DNA from: Cryptomeria japonica
Taxonomy: Eukaryota > Streptophyta > Pinopsida > Cupressales > Cupressaceae
DNA length: 64,000 nucleotides
Reading direction: 5' to 3'
Assembly: GCF_030272615.1 (NCBI RefSeq)
Contig: NC_081412.1
Span: 25,884,501-25,948,500, forward strand
Made by a program: the position numbers and the translations under genes. Positions 57,357 to 64,000 of this stretch are shown piece after piece. A model generated the notes under the pieces. That model was not told where the DNA came from, did not search any database, and was given only the letters and a program-made list of their open reading frames with translations. How positions within the stretch are numbered: position 1 is the stretch's first letter; each line of letters starts with the position of its first letter.

Positions 57357-58383
57357 TTGCAGTGTTGTAATAATCTGAAATCAGCTCAAGAGGTCATTGT
57401 TTCACATAACAGAGAGGCAGCACCTTCAAGCACACAATCCAAGGAACAATCATTTGCATCAATTTTGTCAAACATGGAAGAACAAATGCAGCTAAAAGAT
57501 CAAGGAAATGGAGAATATTTGATATCATGGAAAAACAAACAAGAGAAACCTCAAATTGAGAGGGATGAAGAAGCAGGGATAGTAGTCGATGTAGTTTACA
57601 CGTATACAGAACAAATGTTAGGAACTATCCTACTTGAATCAGAATCACATGCGACTGACATGGACTTAACCAAGGATGATCATCATGATTTTCTTATACG
57701 AGGTCATTCTGACAAGAGTATCGCTCTAGACATGGAAATACATACTGAAAGCTCTGACATCTCTATCATGACCCCTAATATCTTTGAAACTATTCAACAT
57801 GAAGATCCTTTATCCTTAAGCTATCCTGAACCTATGGACTGGGAAAATGAAGGACATATTGACATTGATACCTTACCTAATGACCATGCCATATTCTTAT
57901 ATCTTGATGAAATCAAACCCACAACAACTTTCACCAGGGATTCCACTAACATATCTTTGAGTCAAATGGGTGTCAAATCTCCTAGTCGCAAAATTGAAAA
58001 TAAAGGAAACAATATCAAGTCTAATGCTGAAAACCATTTATTGGCAACATTAGACCAAGAAAAAGTAAAAACAAAGGACACATCTAATGGTGAAAATCTC
58101 CTTGAGGCACCGGAAGATGGGAGATTTGACACCTTACCTAAATTTTATCAAGTAAAGTCATCTATCCTGATCGAACCAGCGGAGGCAGCTATAATATGCA
58201 CAACTGATCTACATCTAGCAATCTCTCTATCAAAACTAGCAAGACAAAAATACTTGAAACCATTCAAAATATGGCAAATCAATTTTACCTGTTCATATAC
58301 AAAAGTTCCAGGGTTCGATCCATATCTTACAATACATCACCCAAATATCAGTCCAGGAGAAAATATCAATAATGAAACACAAC
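57357..58383 (+). pseudogene. G2 linker and first residues of reverse transcriptase
   Basis: An open, acidic, low-complexity stretch typical of Tat elements between protease and RT. It ends with NGENLLEAPEDGRFDTLPKF, then SILIEPAEAAIICT and a decayed form of the conserved RT entry, INFTCSYTKVPGFDPYLTIHH. The sequence stops at NISPGENI (about 58368), before the RT fingers. The next recognisable residues belong to RNase H. RT, with its catalytic YxDD box, is absent. Confidence 0.8.
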
Positions 58384-58700
58384 ATGGATCAGGAGAAGAA
58401 TATGAAGCATTGGTAACAAGTATCAAAGTGGTTGTAGAATGGAACATAAAACAACTTCAGGTCTTTGGATCAAACTCTTAGCTTGTCATTAATCAAATCA
58501 ATGATGACTATCAAACAAAAGATGACAAACTAATGCCTTACCAAAAGATGATGGATGGTATCAAGAAGTACTTTGTAGAAATAACTTTGAACAGATTCCA
58601 AGAAATGACAACAAAGCAACAGACACCATGGCTACACTTGCTTCTCTATTACAAACACGGGAAAATCAACAATGTTATGAATTCCTGGTTGAAGAGTTGT
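58384..58700 (+). pseudogene. G2 RNase H tail
   Basis: It reads EEYEALVTSIKVVVEWNIKQ, then LQVFGSNS, a TAG in place of a normal residue at 58479, LVINQINDDYQTKDDKLMPY and YFVEITLNRFQE. This is the C-terminal half of the RNase H found in Tat elements. The catalytic N-terminal part is missing with RT. A frameshift near 58610-58630 leads into MATLASLLQTRENQQ, the link to integrase. Confidence 0.82.
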
Positions 58701-59454
58701 TTCATCCCGCCTTCAATTGTCCAGATTCCCAAACCATCTGTCAACTTATTGGACACGATTCCTCCTGCTATGGTCAAACTTACACATACTTGAAAGACAA
58801 TATCCTACCTCCTGATTTATCAAAGAACCAAAAGAGAAACTTTATTTGCCAATCATCTCATTATACTCCCGTCGTGGATACTCTGTATAAATAAGGTCTA
58901 GACGGTACTCTCTTAAGATGTCTCGAACAAGAAGAATCTGAGAAGGCTTTACATGAAGTCCATAACGACTTTTGTGGCACTCATTCAAGTGGACTTACCC
59001 TTTCAAAAAAAACTCATACGGTTGGGCTATTATTGGCCGACTATGGAATGAGATTCTTTCAAGATAGCAAGAACATGCAAACAATGTCAAATCCATGGGA
59101 ACTTGATCCATGCACCAACACAAGAACTTCATGCTTTAGCAACATATTGGCCTTTTTATCAATGGGGACTTGATCTAGTAGGAAAGATACATCCTTCCTC
59201 ATCTAATGGACACAAATTCATCCTGTTAGCTACTGAATATTTTACAAAATGCATTGAGGTGGTACTTCTCATAAACATCACAGGAAAACAAATTGCTACA
59301 TTTATCATGAACTATATCATCTGTCGCTATGGAATACCAATGACCATTATCACTGATAATGGGCGACCATTCAAGAATCAAGATGTACAAGAGCTATGTG
59401 AGAAGTTCAAAATCCAACACAGATTCTCCACACCATATTATCCACAGGGAAATG
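58701..59454 (+). pseudogene. G2 integrase, truncated by copia K
   Basis: The zinc-binding region at about 58915-59105 has RCLEQEESEKALHEVHND and GTHSSG, but a frame change near 59000-59030 splits it; the later part has CKQCQIHGNLIHAP in the integrase frame. The core has WGLDLVGKIHPSSSNGHKFI with the first catalytic Asp, EYFTKCIEVV, and RYGIPMTIITDNGRPFKN with the second Asp. It ends TPYYPQGN at 59454, just before the catalytic Glu, where K is inserted. The rest lies beyond the window. Confidence 0.87.
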
Positions 59455-60936
59455 TGTTGGCATTATGTGAACTAGTATGAGGACATAATGATATTGTATG
59501 TTGTCATTGATGTCAATATGTGATATGAAGAGAGAACTGACATATGTGAGAACTAGTATATATGCCAAAGTAAAGCGGTATATTTGTTCAAGGTGAACCG
59601 ACATGTAGTCATGGGAACCGGCACATGGAAGCATTGGATGACTACCGATTGGTAGGTAGTTTCCACTTCAGGATTTCCGGTTGGAGTATCTTAAGCCTGT
59701 GTGACTCAATCGGTGATCTTTATGTGATGAAGTTAGCATGATAACGAAGAATAGATAGTGTTTCCATGTAAGCCTTGTGCATGTGAAGGATATTTCATAA
59801 AGAAGAGTGTTCCTATCTAGCTCGAGAATGTGCAAAGTCTGTAAACGGTGATAACGTGTGATAGGTTATTAGCTGCCATAAAATCGGTGAAAAATGAACG
59901 ATGGAGAATGTCTTGAGATTGGATCAAGATTGTTGCATTCAATATAGTATGATCAACGGTTAGGATTGAACCATTTGATTTCCTTAACCTATTAGGTTTA
60001 GGGTTTAGGGTTTATGCTTCTGACCTAACTGTTTTCTATAAGGTCGATGTTGTGATTCTTTCAGAGTTTTGTTGGCAAAAGTTGTGTGTGTGTATCTAAG
60101 AGAAGAGATACGCGATTCTTGCCAGACTAGAGGAGAGAAGTCATATCTACAGAGTGTAAGTGTAGAAGGTGAAGATGAGCTTAAGTGGATCTACATTGGC
60201 ATTGAGTGCTATTATCAGGTCATTGATATACCTGTTGATCTTTAACTACTTCAACAGTTGTGAAATCCCCTAACAGGGTAGCCATAACTGGCTTGTTAAA
60301 AATCCTCTAACAAGGTAACTCAAAGCTACTGAGTCATTGATATCCTTTAGCTATTGAGTTCTTGAAATCCTCTAACAAGGTACCCTTAACAGGGTTTAAC
60401 CCTTAACCGGGTATTGTAGCCATCCCTTAATTGGGTGATCCCTAACAGGATCGGTTCCTAACAAAACCTATTGTATCTGTCTTTAACCGGACAAGGCTTC
60501 TAACAGAGCGAACTTCCAAAGAGTTCAAAAACAAGCTTGTGGGTATTCATCCCCACCGTGGTTTTTTCTAGTTGGGTTTCCATGTGAAAAATATGTGTCA
60601 TGTGTGATGTTATGATTGTTTTCTGATTAAGTGGTGATGCATGTTGATCTTGCTGTAATATGTACATCTTTGATGGTAGATTTCCTGTTCATGCATTAGA
60701 GTGAAATGGAAATGAAGAGTTAGATTATATGAGAAGATAAGTGTCAACCGGTCTTTGCTCGTCTTAGTTACACTGGGTTCTGTCGGTTGAACTCTGTTGA
60801 AGGACCGGTATTGTTGTTTGTCTGTCAGTGCATAAGTGTTATTTGACAAACTAGTTTAAGGTTGAGTTTTTTCCTGTACTGATTCCCCCCCCTCTCAGTA
60901 CCGGTTTGGTACTATTCGTTCATCATTAAGTTATCA
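59455..60936 (+). repeat. Copia K 5' LTR
   Basis: A 1482 bp LTR, TGTTGGCATT...AGTTATCA. It has telomere-type repeats at 59992-60014, a TATA-like CTATAAGG at 60037-60044 and a C-run near 60884. Its CCTAACAAGG and TTAACCGG motifs recall the A and B LTRs. Confidence 0.88.
59992..60014 (+). repeat. Short TTTAGGG telomere-type run in K LTR
   Basis: Two complete TTTAGGG units with partial units on both sides, about 25 bases upstream of the TATA-like box. Probably a promoter element rather than a chromosome end. Confidence 0.75.
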
Positions 60937-60938
60937 AT

Positions 60939-60950
60939 TGGTATTAGAGC
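60939..60950 (+). other. Copia K primer-binding site
   Basis: TGGTATTAGAGC, the Met-tRNA site with one C-to-T change, two bases after the LTR. Confidence 0.85.
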
Positions 60951-61007
60951 ATCCTCCAGGTCCTCTATGTTATAAGCTTAACCGCTTAAGGGAAAGATCC
61001 TGTTGTA

Positions 61008-64000
61008 ATGATGAAGAGGGAAGGTCCAAAGTTTAACAAGGAAAATTTTGGTATATGGAAAGATAGGATGAAGATATTCATTAGAAGCATGGGTGCTCAA
61101 CACTGGAGCTATGTTGAGAATGTCTATGTTTCCCCTACCGATACTCTCACCGATGACCAAAAGAGAGAGATACAAGAAAATGGGCAAGTCATGGAAGCCC
61201 TTATTAGTAGTCTATCTAACATTGAGTTTATTGATGTTCAGGACAAGGTAAATCCCAAAGAGGTATGGGATGCTCTTGAAAATATCTATGGTGGTGATGA
61301 ACATGTAAAACAGGCTAAGGAAGAAAGCCTGAGAGGGAAGTTTGAAGATATGCGGATGGTTGAAGGTGAGACCATTCAACAATATGCAATAAGAATCAAA
61401 ACTATTGTTGGAGATATAAAGAGTGCAAGTGGTAAAATAGAAGACTCCACTATGGTAAGCAAAGTCCTAAGATCCCTATTGCCGGTCTATGCAATAAGGG
61501 TTGCCGCTATTCAGGAGCTAAGATCAATAGACAAGACTAATGTATCCTTGGACTCCATCATAGCAAAGTTGACAGCCTATGAGCTAAATAGTTTTGATGG
61601 CAGTGTTCAAAAGACTGAATCGGCTTTTAAAGCTTTTGTTATTCCATCCAGAAAAGGAAAAGAAGCTAGCACCAGTGGTTAACCAAGATAGAGCAGAGAA
61701 ATGGATGATGAGGAGATTCTGATGGCATTTGAAGCTCTCCTTGCCAAGAATCTTCCTAAAGGAACCGGTAAATACAAAGGTAAGCTACCTTTGAAATGTT
61801 TTTCTTGTAACTGGATAGGACATATTGCTATAAACTGTCCTAATGGCGATAACAAGGACAAACCAGAAAGGTTAAGGAAATTCAACGGAGGAAACTGGAG
61901 AAACTATTTTGTGGCAGTTGATGAAGGTGTCACAGATGAAGAATCATAGGATGAAGAAAATAAAGATATTGTGTTTGTGGCTGTCAAGGAAGAAGTGTCA
62001 GACAAGAAGGCTCTTGTCTCCTGGTTTGATAATTCCAATGAGTGGATCATTGACAGTGGTTGTTCTCACCATATGACTGGTCACCGGAGCAAGTTCCTAT
62101 CCTTGGAGGAGTATGATGGTGGTGTGGTTCATTTTGGCAATGATGCACCATGCATGGTCAAAGGCAGAGGGTCCATCTCTCTAAATGGAAAGAGTAGTGC
62201 TGACAATGTGTACTGGGTTGATGGTCTCAGACACAACCTTCTGAGTGTTGCCCAGCCGAATGATAGTGGCCTCACTCTGGAATTCAAGAATGGAGTTTGC
62301 AGAATCAAAGGAAAAGATGGTGAATTGGTGGCCACCGGCATGCAGACCAAAGGTAACCTATTTCATCTGAATGCAAATATAAGTACATGTCTTATGGCTA
62401 AGTTTGATGATAGTTGGATATGGCATAGGAGACTCTGCCATGTAAACTTTGATAGCATTGTAAAGGCCGGTAAGATCAAGGCAGTTAGAGGGTTGCCAGT
62501 GCTAAGAAAACTAGATAATACCTTGTGCAAAGAGTATCAATTGGGGAAAATATATTCCTCAACCTTTAAAGGTAAATCTTTCACTGCTGACAACTTGCTT
62601 GATCTTGTGCATACTGATTTGTGTGGTCCTATGAAAACTAGGAGTGTGTAGGGTGATAGGTACTTCATGATTCTCACTGATGACTGCTCAAGAATGATGT
62701 GGGTCACATTCTTGAAAGACAAGTCTGAAGCCTTTGTAAAGTTTAAAGCTTTCAGAGCATTAGTGGAGAAGGAAAGCAGTAAAAGGATCAAGTGCCTGAG
62801 AACTGATCAAGGAGGGGAATTCACTTTTAGTGAATTCAAAAAGTACTGTGAAGAACATGGCATCAAGAGGAAATTATCTGCCCCCCGGACTCCATAGCAG
62901 AATGGCCTAGCAGAGAGGAATAACCAAATTGTGGTTGAAGCAACTAGAACCATGTTGATTCAAGGAAAGGTAGCTCACACCTTTTGGAGAGAAGCAGTGA
63001 GCACTGTAGTCTACACAATGAACCGGGTACTCATCAAGAAAGGTAAGATTTTAACTCCTTATGAGTATTGGACCGGTAAGACACATGTGGTTAGCTACTT
63101 TAGGGTATTTGGTAGCAAATGTTACATCAAGAGGAGTGAACATCAGGGAAAATTTGAAGCTAAATGTGATGAGGGAATATTCCTAGGATATTCCACCAAG
63201 AGTAAAGCTCTCAAGTGTTTCAACAATAGGACTCAGAGAATTATGGAAAGTATCAATGTAAGAATTGATGAAACCTCAGAGAAACTGAAAGAAATAGATG
63301 GTGAGCAAGCTGTAAATGAACCGGTTGCAACCTTCTAGGAACCGGTTGTCAGTCAACCAAGTACCAATAATAGTGTTCCTGAACCGGTGAATGTTGATAC
63401 TGATGAAGATGAGGATGAAGAGGAAAAGCAAGAAGAACCAGTCAAGACTATTCCTCCGTATGTCAAGCTAAATCATGATCCTAAGCAGATCATAGAAGAT
63501 AAGGATGCAAGAATCCTTACAAGAAGAAAGATTAGAGAAAACTCATGTTTGATCTTTGAATTTGAGCCTAAGTCATTCCAAGAGGCTCATAAAGATGAAG
63601 ACTAGATCAAGGCAATGGAAGAGGAACTTGACCAGATAGAGAAAAATGGCACATGGTCCTTGGTACCCAGACCGGAACATAAAAATGTTATTGGCACCAA
63701 ATGGGTGTTCAGAAACAAGCTGAATGAGGATGACACAATGATTAGAAACAAAGCTAGATTGGTCTGCAAAGGATATGCCCAAGAAGAAGGAGAAGACTAT
63801 GGTGAAACCTTTGCTCCTGTAGCCAGATTGGAAGGAGTTCGTATGCTTCTAGCATATGCAGCCTTTAAAGGCTTCAAAGTATATCAAATGGATGTAAAAT
63901 CTGCATTTCTAAATGGTGTACTTGAAGAGGAGGTGTATATAGAGCAACCAGACAATGACATGGTGTGTAGGCTACATAAAGCCTTATATGGTCTAAAGCA
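61008..64000 (+). pseudogene. Copia K gag-pol polyprotein (runs off the window)
   Basis: Gag starts MMKREGPKFNKENFGIWKDRM at the first ATG after the primer site. It has RSLLPVYAIRVAAIQEL and an intact zinc knuckle, CFSCNWIGHIAINC (about 61798-61839). Protease is EWIIDSGCSHHMTG. The integrase zinc region has IWHRRLCHVNF; the core has LVHTDLCGP, LTDDCSRMMWV and a TAG inside the PRTP-QNG box. RT begins [20 protein letters not shown] and has [19 protein letters not shown]. About ten residues expected after EQPD (the GF-type segment) are missing near 63950. Stops are at 61680, 61689, 61947, 62649, 62895, 63336 and 63603, all in one frame. The catalytic RT box lies outside the window. Confidence 0.92.

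Larger units (their letters stand above)
53113..64000 (+). mobile_element. Tat-like Ty3/gypsy element G2, RT deleted (continues past the window)
   Basis: The 5' LTR is 53113-54124, with a Tat-type primer site, a long leader, protease, a linker, an RNase H tail and integrase up to 59454. Copia K is inserted there with AAATG before it. The 3' part and LTR lie outside the window. Gag is missing or unrecognisable, and the RT and the first part of RNase H are absent between about 58368 and 58387. It is a deletion derivative. Confidence 0.83.
59455..64000 (+). mobile_element. Copia element K (Sirevirus-like), 5' half
   Basis: A copia element inserted in the G2 integrase. The 5' LTR is 59455-60936, with the primer site at 60939 and gag-pol from 61008 past the end of the window inside RT. 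The left flank is AAATG at 59450-59454; the right flank lies outside. It is the least decayed coding region here: one frame for 3 kb with seven stops and no frameshift. Confidence 0.92.

Noticed and set aside
59992-60014. Interstitial telomere or chromosome fusion scar
   Set aside because: Only about three units, inside an LTR promoter region and in the expected place for a telo-box.

Overview
This 64 kb window is repetitive plant DNA. I found no host gene, tRNA, rRNA or CRISPR array. Everything I can assign is an LTR retrotransposon or a fragment of one, inserted into one another. The Ty1/copia elements look Sirevirus-like: initiator-Met tRNA primer sites, several AAAGGGGGAGA polypurine tracts and a C-run near the LTR end. 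A chromodomain Ty3/gypsy element and Tat- and Athila-like gypsy fragments accompany them. Such density suggests a seed plant with a large, methylated genome. A gymnosperm would fit, but the species cannot be read from the sequence. Most open frames are broken by stops that C-to-T or G-to-A change could explain.

Layout, outermost first. An Athila-like gypsy fragment (minus strand, 52250-53112) borders the old copia element H (before base 1 to 52249). H's RT/RNase H gene has been interrupted three times: by a 375 bp TRIM (665-1039, duplication TGAGT), by the chromovirus Gy (1245-15225, CATGT) and by copia D (15291-50816, no clear duplication). Gy carries copia A (5328-13065, TGTTA). D carries a non-coding LTR element E (16817-36322), a solo LTR (37184-38463) and copia B (40093-47717, TAAAG). 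E carries copia C seven bases inside its own 5' LTR (16824-23099, TAATA) and the unusual minus-strand element F (25738-33514, GTCTT). To the right, a Tat-like gypsy element G2 (from 53113) lost its reverse transcriptase and then received copia K in its integrase gene (from 59455, running off the window).

The most unusual component is F. It has intact-looking LTRs, primer site and polypurine tracts like those of copia A, B and K, but encodes no protease, integrase or reverse transcriptase. It carries an uninterrupted 425-residue Gag-like protein (coiled coil plus four zinc knuckles) and a second, decayed reading frame of about 1150 codons that I do not recognise (globular domain, basic linker, long Lys/Glu helix, C-terminal coiled coil). 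It looks like a non-autonomous element that would need enzymes from a relative such as A, B or K.

Other structural points: a row of at least eight inverted repeats in the solo LTR; two clusters of a TGTCGTACGAGT-like motif in the G2 leader; a second primer-site-like sequence inside the A and B LTR ends; and a 23 bp telo-box repeat whose copy number differs between the two LTRs of B. All element boundaries were read by eye; no alignment or database search was run.
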